Shown in pieces: positions 1 to 6,811 of a DNA stretch of 33,517 nt (positions are counted from its first letter, which is position 1; the number at the start of each line of letters is the position of its first letter). This DNA is from Eubacterium sp. CAG:274 (GTDB taxonomy: Bacteria > Bacillota > Clostridia > Lachnospirales > CAG-274). Where the stretch lies: the NCBI GenBank assembly GCA_000432155.1, contig FR888481.1:1-33517 (forward strand), in the 5' to 3' direction. Made by a program: the position numbers and the translations under genes. The notes under the pieces are model-generated. The model ran no database searches. It worked only from the letters and a program-made list of their open reading frames with translations, and was not told where the DNA came from.

Positions 1-29
1 ATAATACCATACACTTACCCTCTTGTCAA
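1..29 (-). promoter_or_regulatory. Promoter firing out of the left window edge
   Basis: Read on the minus strand, TTGACA (29-24) is followed by a 17-base spacer and TATTAT (6-1), with TGG directly before the -10 box, an extended -10. It nearly matches the vegetative consensus and closely resembles the tRNA-Ser promoter at 3177-3205. The transcribed gene lies outside the window. The similarity to the tRNA promoter hints at a strongly expressed or stable-RNA gene, which is inference only. Confidence 0.6.
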
Positions 30-226
30 CAACTTTTTTTATTTTTCTACATATTTTTTTAAATTAAGTAAATATAGTGTAAAATCCCTGTAACTTCACT
101 ATATATAGTAGTCATTTTTGACTTCTTTGTCTAATATTACCCCAACTTTAATTTTTTATACGGATTTCATCCTTAAAAAAATTATTTTTACCTATATATT
201 AATTTACACATTTATATAGAAGAAAC

Positions 227-271
227 TAAAAAAAATGGGTTATTATACAGTTAAAAACTGTATAATAACCC
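227..271 (-). terminator. Rho-independent terminator of the pectate lyase gene
   Basis: A perfect 16-bp inverted repeat (237-252 and 256-271, 3-base loop) lies just after the stop codon. On the minus strand it is followed by a run of eight T (plus-strand A tract 228-235). This is a textbook intrinsic terminator for the minus-strand lyase gene. Bases 1-226 beyond it are AT-rich with no convincing gene, apart from the promoter at the edge. Confidence 0.85.
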
Positions 272-284
272 ACAAATCCTCTAA

Positions 285-2759
285 TTAATAGATATTAAAG
301 TATACTTCACCAGGAATAACATTGTTGTTACACTGTGAAACAATAGACTTTCTTGTAGCTTCTACCTTGCTTCTAATTGACTTCTGAGCAGAGTCAGTTG
401 GAGTAGTAACACTTACACTACTAGGTACTTTATCCTTAGATTTACCATTAAAGCCTAACATATCTGATGCTTTGCTTACGCTAAATGTAGGGAAGTAGTA
501 ATTGTAACCATTATCAAAAGATACACAGTTCTCAAATGAAGCCTTAACTGTACTGTTGTTGTTATCAAAGCCCTTTCTACCATGACCAAATGATAAACAG
601 TTCTTTACTGTTCTTAAACTTGTCTTGTCTGTATAAGCTGAACCAAACTTAAATCCATTAGGGTTACCGTCATAATTACTTCCTGTCCAAGAAGAAAGGT
701 TAATCTTACCTGCAGAAGTATTTATAAAGCTGTCAGTTGGTAAACTAAAGTTACCCTTATTATAATTAGATACAAAATTCTTGTCCTGATTAGAAATAAG
801 TTCTACTAAATACAAATTTGTGTCCAAAGCATTACCATTTTCATAGTCGTACTTACCTGTGAATATATCAGGGTTACCATTATTCCAGCAAGCACATTCT
901 TCATAACTTAAATCTTTTGTATAGCCTGATGTAGTCTTGTCGAAACTATCCCAACCGTCATCACTATTTTCCCAAGCATAGCAACCATAGAATGTATTGC
1001 CAGTCTGAGCACCAAGTTTTGGAGCAAAACCATCGGCATTGCCACCTAATGTATAAACATCGCAGTTTCTATAGCTGTATACAAATCTCATAGTGTTGTA
1101 TGATGCACCACCTGTAATCTGTACACCAGCGTCATTGTTATATCTTACGATACAGTTATTTACAGTATTATAATTTGCATTTGCACCCTTAATCTGAATA
1201 CCGTTGTCGCCGGCCTTTTCAATAATAAGGTTTTCAAGTGTATAGTAAGAACCAGAAATTCTTACACCAACATTAGAATCAGTAGATACCTTTAAAGAAG
1301 GACCTGCACTACCTATTGTACTATTTCTAAAGCTAGTAAAGTCAAGAGATGGATATGTACCATCGCCCTGCTGTACACCTACAATTTTAACAGGATTACC
1401 CTTTGTACTCTTTAAAGCAAGCTGAGAAGTACAGTCAATAGTCTTAGCATTTACATAAACTGTACCGCCACCCTTTACAGATGCCATAGCATCTACTGCA
1501 GATACAAGTTCTTCAAAGTTTGTTACAGTTTTACTGCTAGCGCTACTGTCTTGTTTCTTTGTTGTTGTTTCTGTAACTGTTGCCTTAGTTGTTGTTTCAG
1601 TAGTAACTTCCTTTTTAGTTGTTGCTTCTGTAGTTGTTTCTTTCTTAGTTGTTGCTTCTGTAGTGTTCTTCTTTGTAGTTTCTTCTACAGATGACTTGTT
1701 GTCAACCTGTACTTTGTAAATATTGATACCACTACCCTTTGAATAAATATATACTTTACCACTATAGTTAATATTTACTGATGCTATATCTGCATCTGGC
1801 TTAGCAGAAATAGTGCCAAGTTCAGTACCGTCATCTCCTACTACCATAAGAGTTCTAGTGCTTGAACCACTTGACCTTGATGTAACCTTTACAACAGCCT
1901 GTCCATTTGTATCAAAAGCAACTGCTCTGTACTTTAATGAACCACTACCACCTAAAGCAAGGCTGTAACCAAATGTGTTACTTTCTACAGTAGCCTCATC
2001 AGAAATTACATTTACTGTCTTAGCTGATGTAGCCTTAATTGTAAGACCATTTACTGTAACATCGCCTGAAATTGTACCCAAATTCTTGAAAGAACTGTTG
2101 CCCATATTCCAAGATACTGATGAACTGTTAGTGTCAGCCTTTGTAGTAGCCTCTGTTGTTGCCTCAGTAACTGGAGCTTTAGTAGTAGCTTCTGTTGTTG
2201 TTTCAGTTGTAGTTACCTTAGTTGTTTCTTCCTTAGTAGTAGCTTCTGTTGTTTCTTCTGTAGTAGCCTCTGTTGTTTCAACAGAACCACCCTTGCCTGT
2301 AAATTCCATATAGTATAAGTAACTGCTACCACTATCTTTAAGAACTTCGTGGTCGCCAGCACCAACACTTGCAGTTACAACACCACTACTAGGTATTTCA
2401 TAAGATTCTCCATCTACAAGGATACTCTTTCCTGCACTACCTTCATTAAATACAAGAACTAATGTACCCTTAGAGTCAGAAGTGAAGTTTATTTTTGTAG
2501 AAGATTCAACTTTGTCTGCTACATCAAGAACCATACCATTGTAAACAACAGTATTAGAACTTGCCTTACTCCACTTATTTGCCTTTACGGTAAAACCACC
2601 GTTTTCTCCTGTTGAAGGATTGTACACAATGGAAGATGTGCTAGCTTCAACTGTACTGAGCATACCTCCTAAATTTGATATTACCCCATTACCAAAACAG
2701 CAACTAGCTGCCATGGTAAAACCTAAAGCCAATGCACCAATTTTTCTTCTTTTCTTCAT
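285..2759 (-). CDS. Secreted family-9 polysaccharide lyase (pectate lyase) with two accessory domains
   Basis: A predicted secreted pectate lyase of 824 residues that would cleave polygalacturonate by calcium-dependent beta-elimination. A signal peptide (residues 1-39, KKRRK then a hydrophobic core, cleavage near VEA) is followed by a small beta-rich domain (about 42-155), a Thr/Glu-rich linker (158-209), a second beta-rich domain (about 212-350), another Thr-rich linker (356-406) and a right-handed beta-helix domain. NADGFAPK and SDDGWD (about 575-605) match the PL9 calcium site, with the same 24-residue spacing I recall between the first aspartate and the DDxxD cluster of Pel9A. The lysine in NGFKFG is a candidate catalytic base. 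The two small domains look like carbohydrate-binding modules but I cannot name a family. The start was chosen because GGAGG lies 10 bases before ATG 2759 and the signal peptide begins there; an upstream in-frame start at 2849 lacks both. No dockerin or sortase signal is visible. Confidence 0.88.
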   Translation of the reverse strand: MKKRRKIGALALGFTMAASCCFGNGVISNLGGMLSTVEASTSSIVYNPSTGENGGFTVKANKWSKASSNTVVYNGMVLDVADKVESSTKINFTSDSKGTLVLVFNEGSAGKSILVDGESYEIPSSGVVTASVGAGDHEVLKDSGSSYLYYMEFTGKGGSVETTEATTEETTEATTKEETTKVTTTETTTEATTKAPVTEATTEATTKADTNSSSVSWNMGNSSFKNLGTISGDVTVNGLTIKATSAKTVNVISDEATVESNTFGYSLALGGSGSLKYRAVAFDTNGQAVVKVTSRSSGSSTRTLMVVGDDGTELGTISAKPDADIASVNINYSGKVYIYSKGSGINIYKVQVDNKSSVEETTKKNTTEATTKKETTTEATTKKEVTTETTTKATVTETTTKKQDSSASSKTVTNFEELVSAVDAMASVKGGGTVYVNAKTIDCTSQLALKSTKGNPVKIVGVQQGDGTYPSLDFTSFRNSTIGSAGPSLKVSTDSNVGVRISGSYYTLENLIIEKAGDNGIQIKGANANYNTVNNCIVRYNNDAGVQITGGASYNTMRFVYSYRNCDVYTLGGNADGFAPKLGAQTGNTFYGCYAWENSDDGWDSFDKTTSGYTKDLSYEECACWNNGNPDIFTGKYDYENGNALDTNLYLVELISNQDKNFVSNYNKGNFSLPTDSFINTSAGKINLSSWTGSNYDGNPNGFKFGSAYTDKTSLRTVKNCLSFGHGRKGFDNNNSTVKASFENCVSFDNGYNYYFPTFSVSKASDMLGFNGKSKDKVPSSVSVTTPTDSAQKSIRSKVEATRKSIVSQCNNNVIPGEVYFNIY
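1540..1690 (-). repeat. Thr/Glu/Lys-rich linker-encoding repeat 2 in the pectate lyase
   Basis: Degenerate short repeats encode Thr-Thr-Glu/Lys-rich units (such as TTEATTKKE) between the second accessory domain and the catalytic domain. Low-complexity Thr-rich linkers of this kind are common in secreted clostridial glycan-degrading enzymes and are often glycosylated; glycosylation here is inferred. The repeated codons make this stretch prone to slippage and length variation. Confidence 0.8.
2130..2283 (-). repeat. Thr/Glu-rich linker-encoding repeat 1 in the pectate lyase
   Basis: A second block of degenerate repeats (units such as TTEATTEE and TTEATTKA) separates the first accessory domain from the second. 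It shares many units with the block at 1540-1690, so the two could recombine and delete the middle domain. Confidence 0.8.
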
Positions 2760-2814
2760 TAATAATCTTCCTCCAATCCTTTTAATCGTTATTTTTCTAA
2801 CGAACTCAAGTGCA

Positions 2815-2865
2815 ATAATACCAAAAATGGGACAAAATAAATAGGTCAATTTTTGACATTTATTT
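2815..2865 (-). promoter_or_regulatory. Candidate extended -10 promoter and operator of the pectate lyase gene
   Basis: On the minus strand TGG-TATTAT (-10 at 2820-2815) lies about 56 bases before the start codon. There is no good -35 hexamer at 17 bases. Instead an inverted repeat covers the -22 to -52 region: AAATAAAT plus GTCAA (2835-2849, with a 2-base AG bulge) pairs with TTGACATTTATTT (2853-2865). A weak -35 covering a palindrome fits an activated or repressed promoter; the regulator is unknown. Bases 2866-3030 hold only AT-rich sequence and the hairpin at 2949-2971. Confidence 0.45.
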
Positions 2866-2948
2866 ATATCAGTTTTTGTGCAATTTTACTATGAAATCTA
2901 ATTTAATATACAATTTTGACATATTTTTATTTCTGTAAAAAACAAAAA

Positions 2949-2971
2949 GCAAGTTTCGTTATAAAACTTGC
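2949..2971 (-). terminator. Second, terminator-like hairpin downstream of tRNA-Ser
   Basis: GCAAGTTT (2949-2956) pairs with AAACTTGC (2964-2971) around a 7-base loop. On the minus strand it runs into a T-rich stretch (TTTTTGTTTTTT). It may be a backup terminator for the tRNA transcript or end a small unannotated RNA; no gene is visible between it and the first terminator. Confidence 0.4.
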
Positions 2972-3032
2972 ATAATTCCAAAATAATAATTCTTGTTTAT
3001 ATATTCAATTTTTATAAACCTTTATATAACAG

Positions 3033-3063
3033 AAAAGCCGACCGTATCAACGATACAGTCGGC
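3033..3063 (-). terminator. Intrinsic terminator of tRNA-Ser
   Basis: GCCGACTGTATC pairs with GATACGGTCGGC on the minus strand (12 bp, one G-U pair, 3-base loop, 3063-3037) and is followed by TTTT. It starts six bases beyond the tRNA discriminator base. Confidence 0.8.
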
Positions 3064-3068
3064 AAGTA

Positions 3069-3156
3069 CGGAGTAGGAGAGATTTGAACTCTCGCGCCGC
3101 GCAAACGACCTACTCCCTTAGCAGGGGAGCCCCTTCAGCCACTTGGGTACTACTCC
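3069..3156 (-). tRNA. tRNA-Ser(GCU)
   Basis: The minus strand folds as a class II tRNA. The 7-bp acceptor stem pairs GGAGTAG (3156-3150) with CTACTCC (3076-3070), with discriminator G at 3069. The anticodon loop CTGCTAA gives anticodon GCU, reading AGC/AGU serine codons. A long variable arm (around GTAGGTCGTTTGCGCGGC) and a T arm with GTTCAAATC are present. Total length is 88 bases including the discriminator. The 3' CCA is not encoded and must be added by CCA nucleotidyltransferase. The gene has its own promoter and terminator. Confidence 0.95.
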
Positions 3157-3157
3157 A

Positions 3158-3201
3158 TAAAATCAAGTGCTTATTTATAATACCATAACAATAAGCACTT
3201 G
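3158..3201 (-). terminator. Palindrome acting as possible terminator of the dapF-PAP2 operon and overlapping the tRNA promoter
   Basis: CAAGTGCTTATT (minus 3201-3190) and AATAAGCACTTG (3175-3164) form a perfect 12-bp stem with a 14-base loop, followed on the minus strand by ATTTTATGG. The position, 15 bases after the PAP2 stop codon, suits a terminator, although the T-run is short. The -10 box of the tRNA promoter is in its loop. Confidence 0.5.
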
Positions 3202-3205
3202 TCAA
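3177..3205 (-). promoter_or_regulatory. tRNA-Ser promoter
   Basis: On the minus strand TTGACA (3205-3200), a 17-base spacer and TATTAT (3182-3177) with an extended TGG form a near-consensus vegetative promoter. It ends about 20 bases before the tRNA 5' end. The -35 box overlaps one arm of the palindrome at 3164-3201 and the -10 box lies in that palindrome's loop. Confidence 0.8.
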
Positions 3206-3215
3206 CACTTTTTTT

Positions 3216-3707
3216 CTAAAATACAAAAAATCCTAAACAGCCTATAACAATAGCTATTAACCAGCCTAAAAAAACATCAACAGGATAATGTACTCCTGTC
3301 ATAACTCTGCTCAATCCTGTAAAAATAGCAAGCACAATAAGAATTGCCCCTACTACAGGAAAGATACTACACCATGCCATAGCTATAATCATAGCTGATA
3401 CTGCGTGGTTAGACGGACAAGAGCCTTTATCTTCGTGTTCAATAAGGCTTTCTATCCCCAGTTCCTTAAATGGTCTTGGTCTATTTAGTATTTTCCTTAG
3501 AATAGAATTATATACTATAGTAATAAAAGGAATTAGTATAAATCGGAATAAAAGATTGCTATTCTGAAAAAACGCATATACTATGCCAATTAAATATACC
3601 AAAGCATAAATCTTGTTAGTATGTGATGCTACAAAAACTGCAATTCTGCCAACAGCCTTGTTATCCTTTGCCATATTATACATCAAAAAAAACAATCTTT
3701 TATTCAT
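3216..3707 (-). CDS. PAP2-family membrane phosphatase
   Basis: A 163-residue integral membrane phosphatase of the PAP2 (type 2 phosphatidic acid phosphatase) superfamily. The three-part signature is present: KILNRPRPF (about 70-79), CPSNHAVSAM (about 97-106, with Ser-Asn-His where Ser-Gly-His is usual) and SRVMTGVHYPVDV (about 133-145), with the catalytic histidines in the last two. About five hydrophobic segments surround them. Members dephosphorylate undecaprenyl pyrophosphate or phosphatidylglycerol phosphate; which applies here cannot be told. It lies 9 bases after dapF and probably shares its transcript. GGGAGG sits 14 bases before the ATG, rather far, inside the dapF end. Confidence 0.85.
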   Translation of the reverse strand: MNKRLFFLMYNMAKDNKAVGRIAVFVASHTNKIYALVYLIGIVYAFFQNSNLLFRFILIPFITIVYNSILRKILNRPRPFKELGIESLIEHEDKGSCPSNHAVSAMIIAMAWCSIFPVVGAILIVLAIFTGLSRVMTGVHYPVDVFLGWLIAIVIGCLGFFVF

Positions 3708-3716
3708 AGATTAAAA

Positions 3717-4559
3717 TTAATCCTCCCAAATACCGTCAAATACAAATGTAGCCGGACCAGTCATATAAACATGATTATCTTCTGGCTTCCATTCAATAGT
3801 AAGCTTACCACCTACAAGTTCAACCTCTACAGGAACTCTTGGGCAAATACCCTTGATGTTAGATGCTACAACTGTAGCACAAGTACCAGTACCACAAGCT
3901 AAAGTTTCGCCAGTACCTCTTTCCCAAACTCTCATTCTTAAATGAGTTTCATCTACAATTTCAACAAATTCAATGTTAGCCTTTCTTGGGAAGTGAGAAT
4001 CAACTTCAAGAGATGGACCATACTTTTCTACTTCAAATTCCTTTACAGGAGTGTCAATAAATGTTACTGCATGTGGATTACCCATAGATACGCAAGTGAA
4101 ATCAAAATCCTTGCCACAAGAAGAAAGTGTTAAATCTACTACAGGTTCGCTGTCAGCTACAACAGGAATATCCTTTGGAGCAAGAATAGGTTCGCCCATA
4201 TCTACAGTAAGAGTTTCTGCCTTGCCCTCTGCGTCTGTATGAACTTCAATAACCTTAATACCACACATAGTTTCAAGACGAACAGGGTTCTTCTTTACAA
4301 TACCTCTGTCATAAACATACTTACCCACACAGCGAGATGCGTTACCACACATTTCAGCTTCGCTACCATCTGCATTAAACATTCTCATTCTGCAGTCAGC
4401 TACTTCACTAGGCATAATAAGTACAATACCGTCAGAGCCAATACCAAAATGTCTATCACTCATAGCCTGAGCAAGCTTTTCTGGGTTAGCTACCTTTTCT
4501 TCAAAACAGTTAATGTATACATAGTCATTTCCACAACCGTGCATTTTAGTAAATTTCAT
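3717..4559 (-). CDS. dapF: Diaminopimelate epimerase
   Basis: Converts LL- to meso-diaminopimelate in the cytoplasm, the last step before lysine and the branch feeding meso-DAP into peptidoglycan. The 280-residue product has the family length. The N-terminal MHGCGNDYVYI motif is present, and the two active-site cysteines that serve as acid and base are seen in AEMCGNASRCVG (about residue 73) and LACGTGTCATVV (about 217). The start at 4559 was chosen because GAGGTG lies six bases upstream; a GTG three codons earlier overlaps that ribosome site. It heads a two-gene minus-strand operon with the PAP2 phosphatase. Confidence 0.96.
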   Translation of the reverse strand: MKFTKMHGCGNDYVYINCFEEKVANPEKLAQAMSDRHFGIGSDGIVLIMPSEVADCRMRMFNADGSEAEMCGNASRCVGKYVYDRGIVKKNPVRLETMCGIKVIEVHTDAEGKAETLTVDMGEPILAPKDIPVVADSEPVVDLTLSSCGKDFDFTCVSMGNPHAVTFIDTPVKEFEVEKYGPSLEVDSHFPRKANIEFVEIVDETHLRMRVWERGTGETLACGTGTCATVVASNIKGICPRVPVEVELVGGKLTIEWKPEDNHVYMTGPATFVFDGIWED

Positions 4560-4602
4560 ATACAACACCTCATTTTTAATATATTCTTACAACTTTAGTA
4601 TG

Positions 4603-4631
4603 AATATATCATAAAAAATAAAAATCGTCAA
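4603..4631 (-). promoter_or_regulatory. Candidate dapF promoter
   Basis: On the minus strand TTGACG (4631-4626), a 17-base spacer and TATATT (4608-4603) lie about 45 bases before the dapF start. The DNA is AT-rich, so chance matches are possible. Confidence 0.45.
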
Positions 4632-4714
4632 TATTGCTTAGTGATACATTATTAACAGTAAATAAAGCTATTTCAACCATAATAAATATTTTTATCTTTC
4701 ATGTAATAATGTAC

Positions 4715-4743
4715 TAGACATTAACCATAAATTGGTTTAAAAT
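4715..4743 (+). promoter_or_regulatory. Candidate murG promoter
   Basis: TAGACA (4715-4720), a 17-base spacer and TAAAAT (4738-4743) each differ from consensus by one base. The predicted transcription start is near 4750, about 20 bases before murG. It is divergent from the dapF promoter. Confidence 0.5.
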
Positions 4744-4771
4744 TATAGGCATAGGAAATGGAGGATATACC

Positions 4772-5836
4772 ATGAAAAAGATAGTTTTAACCGGTGGTGG
4801 AACAGCCGGCCATGTTACACCAAATATTGCTTTATTACCATATTTAAAATCAGAAGGCTATGAAGTATATTATATAGGAAGTAAAGAAGGTATGGAAAAA
4901 GAAATCGTTGCCAGATACGATATTCCATACACAGGCATTAGCTCTGGTAAACTTAGAAGATATTTTGACAAAAAGAATTTTTCAGATATGTTCAAGGTTT
5001 TAAAAGGTATTCACGAGGCTAAAAAAGCTCTTAAAAAGATTAAGCCTGATGTAGTATTTTCAAAGGGTGGCTTTGTTGCCGTTCCCGTTGTTATTGCAGC
5101 AAAATCTTTAAAAATACCTGTAATCTGTCACGAAAGTGATATTACTCCAGGTCTTGCAAATAAAATCGCTATGCCATTTGCAAAGGCGGTTTGTGTTACT
5201 TTCCCAGAGGCAATACCTCATATTAAAAATAATAAAGGCATACTTACTGGCACCCCTATAAGAGATGTACTCTACAAAGGTTCTAAAGAAAAAGGTCTTG
5301 AATTTGCGCACCTTGATGGCACAAAACCAGTTATGCTTATTATGGGTGGTTCACAGGGTTCAGTAAAAATAAACACTTCTATAAGAGCATTATTACCTGA
5401 ACTTCTTAAAAAGTATGACATTATTCATCTTTGCGGAAAAGGCAATGTAGATGAAAGCCTTAAAGATACTAAGGGCTATGTTCAGTACGATTACTTGTCA
5501 AAGGAACTTCCTGATATTTTTGCAGCAAGCGACTTTGTTATTACAAGAGCTGGTTCAAATGCAATTTGCGAATTTTTGGCATTAAATAAGCCTATGCTTT
5601 TAATCCCTCTTTCAAAGAGAGCTAGTAGAGGCGACCAGATTTTAAATGCTGAAAGTTTTAAAAAGCAAGGTTTCGCCGATGTTTGTGACGAAGACGAAAT
5701 GACAGAAGAATCTTTATTTAATAGCATTAATGCACTTTATGAAAATAGAGAAAAATATATTACTACTATGAAGTCAGCCAGCCTTTCTAAGGGTGTTGAC
5801 GAAGTAATGGCAGTAATAAAAAGTGTTTCTAAATAA
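4772..5836 (+). CDS. murG: UDP-GlcNAc:lipid I N-acetylglucosaminyltransferase MurG
   Basis: Adds GlcNAc to undecaprenyl-pyrophosphoryl-MurNAc-pentapeptide (lipid I) to make lipid II at the inner face of the membrane. The 354-residue length is typical. The N-terminal glycine-rich loop GGGTAGHVTPNIAL (8-21) is diagnostic, followed by the GT-B second-domain motifs GGSQGSVKINT (about 191-201) and RAGSNAICEFLALNKPMLLI (about 259-278), which bind UDP-GlcNAc. GGAGG lies 8 bases before the ATG. Here murG is outside the usual division-and-cell-wall cluster and sits beside a stalk-domain gene, as in several Clostridia. Confidence 0.96.
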   Translation: MKKIVLTGGGTAGHVTPNIALLPYLKSEGYEVYYIGSKEGMEKEIVARYDIPYTGISSGKLRRYFDKKNFSDMFKVLKGIHEAKKALKKIKPDVVFSKGGFVAVPVVIAAKSLKIPVICHESDITPGLANKIAMPFAKAVCVTFPEAIPHIKNNKGILTGTPIRDVLYKGSKEKGLEFAHLDGTKPVMLIMGGSQGSVKINTSIRALLPELLKKYDIIHLCGKGNVDESLKDTKGYVQYDYLSKELPDIFAASDFVITRAGSNAICEFLALNKPMLLIPLSKRASRGDQILNAESFKKQGFADVCDEDEMTEESLFNSINALYENREKYITTMKSASLSKGVDEVMAVIKSVSK

Positions 5837-5851
5837 GAGGAGGAAATTCAA

Positions 5852-6313
5852 ATGAAAAAATTATTGGCTTTAGGGATTGCTATTCTTACTATGACAACAA
5901 GTGCCTTTGCTGGCACTAGCGTAAATGTTAAAGTAAATGACAAAGACATTGACGCAAAGGGTGTTATTGTAGACGGCAGAACTCTCGTTCCTGTAAGAGG
6001 TATTTTTGAAGAACTTGGCTACTTTGTAGTATACAATGCTGAAACTAAAACAGCATTCTTAAACAGCCTCGGTTCAACAATTAAAATGACTTATGGCAAC
6101 GAGTACTTTACAGTAAACGACCAAAATATTACACCTGATGTTCCACAGACAATTATTGACGGCAGATTTATGCTTCCATTAAGAGCAGTAGGCGAAGCAT
6201 TAAACTACTCTGTTGATTGGGACCCTGAAACTAAAACAGCATCTATTTCAAAAGATAACGGAATTAAGGTTTTAGTCACTCTCAATTTAGAAGATGTAAA
6301 GGCAGAAAAATAA
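5852..6313 (+). CDS. Secreted stalk-domain protein (copper amine oxidase N-terminal-like)
   Basis: A 153-residue exported protein of unknown role. A signal peptide (residues 1-20, cleavage after AFA) is followed by two units of the stalk domain called copper amine oxidase N-domain: VDGRTLVPVRGIFEELGY with ETKTAFL (about 42-72), then IDGRFMLPLRAVGEALNY with ETKTASI (about 98-128). In Clostridia these domains are common surface modules without amine oxidase activity. The gene follows murG by 15 bases with AGAGGAGG before its ATG and ends at a strong terminator, so the two are likely co-transcribed. Whether it binds a ligand or peptidoglycan is unknown. Confidence 0.8.
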   Translation: MKKLLALGIAILTMTTSAFAGTSVNVKVNDKDIDAKGVIVDGRTLVPVRGIFEELGYFVVYNAETKTAFLNSLGSTIKMTYGNEYFTVNDQNITPDVPQTIIDGRFMLPLRAVGEALNYSVDWDPETKTASISKDNGIKVLVTLNLEDVKAEK

Positions 6314-6326
6314 TACTTTTTACCCT

Positions 6327-6357
6327 CCCCTGTAGACAGCTACAGGGGATTTTTTTA
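6327..6357 (+). terminator. Intrinsic terminator after the murG operon
   Basis: CCCCTGTAG (6327-6335) pairs with CTACAGGGG (6340-6348) around an ACAG loop, then ATTTTTTTA follows. It isolates murG and the stalk gene from the regulator operon. Confidence 0.9.
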
Positions 6358-6375
6358 TGAAATTTTATAAACTAC

Positions 6376-6404
6376 TTGACAAAAGACTGTATGAACTGTA
6401 TTAT
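6376..6404 (+). promoter_or_regulatory. Promoter of the GntR-ABC operon
   Basis: A perfect TTGACA (6376-6381) is followed by 17 bases and TATTAT (6399-6404); an overlapping TATAAT (6402-6407) has a 20-base spacer. The start of transcription is predicted near 6411, within the operator palindrome. Confidence 0.75.
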
Positions 6405-6426
6405 AATTAATAGACAGTTGATACAG
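6387..6426 (+). promoter_or_regulatory. Probable GntR operator (13-bp inverted repeat)
   Basis: CTGTATGAACTGT (6387-6399) and ACAGTTGATACAG (6414-6426) are inverted repeats matching at 12 of 13 positions, separated by 14 bases. They flank the -10 box and the predicted transcription start, an ideal repressor position. YtrA-type GntR regulators usually repress their own ABC operon from such sites, so autoregulation is the likely reading. Confidence 0.65.
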
Positions 6427-6439
6427 CGGAGGTGAAATA

Positions 6440-6811
6440 ATGAAACTTGATTATACCGACCACAGACCTATTTACGAGCAAATAAAGGACCAGACCAGAG
6501 AGCTAATACTTAACAAAGCCCTTGAGGAACACCAACAATTGCCCTCTGTTAGGGAACTGGCATCTCAACTCACAATAAATCCTAATACAATACAGCGAGC
6601 TTATAAAGAGTTGGAAAGAGAAGGCTATATTTATTCAATGAAGGCTAAAGGCTATTTTGTTGCCCCACTTCGTGATGATGTTCAGCTTGCTAGAAAAAAC
6701 GAAAACATTAAACTTCTTGAAAATGCTGTAAAAGAACTTGTTTATTTAGGCACAGAAGAAAAAGAAGTTATTGATTTAATCGAAAATATTTATAAGGGGG
6801 ACGAAAAATGA
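6440..6811 (+). CDS. GntR-family transcriptional regulator, YtrA type
   Basis: A 123-residue DNA-binding regulator. The winged helix-turn-helix fills residues 8-75: PIYEQIKDQTRE, LPSVRELASQL, INPNTIQRAYKELEREGY and a KAKGYFV wing. Only about 45 residues follow, too short for a ligand-binding domain, which places it in the YtrA subfamily that controls adjacent ABC transporter genes. The last codons overlap the start of the ATPase gene by four bases (ATGA), so the genes are translationally coupled. The ribosome site GGAGGTG lies 7 bases before the ATG. It probably represses its own operon through the palindrome at 6387-6426. The inducing signal is unknown; cell-envelope-active compounds induce several relatives. 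Confidence 0.9.
   Translation: MKLDYTDHRPIYEQIKDQTRELILNKALEEHQQLPSVRELASQLTINPNTIQRAYKELEREGYIYSMKAKGYFVAPLRDDVQLARKNENIKLLENAVKELVYLGTEEKEVIDLIENIYKGDEK

Noticed and set aside
1540..2283. Spaced short repeats considered as a CRISPR array
   Set aside because: The repeats are degenerate coding triplets within one open frame, with no constant repeat and unique-spacer pattern.
1975..2313. Plus-strand Val-rich reading frame opposite the pectate lyase
   Set aside because: It is the antisense of Thr-rich linker codons, with no ribosome site.
2972..3032. Small RNA between the two hairpins downstream of tRNA-Ser
   Set aside because: No promoter and no stable structure beyond the two terminator-like hairpins could be found.
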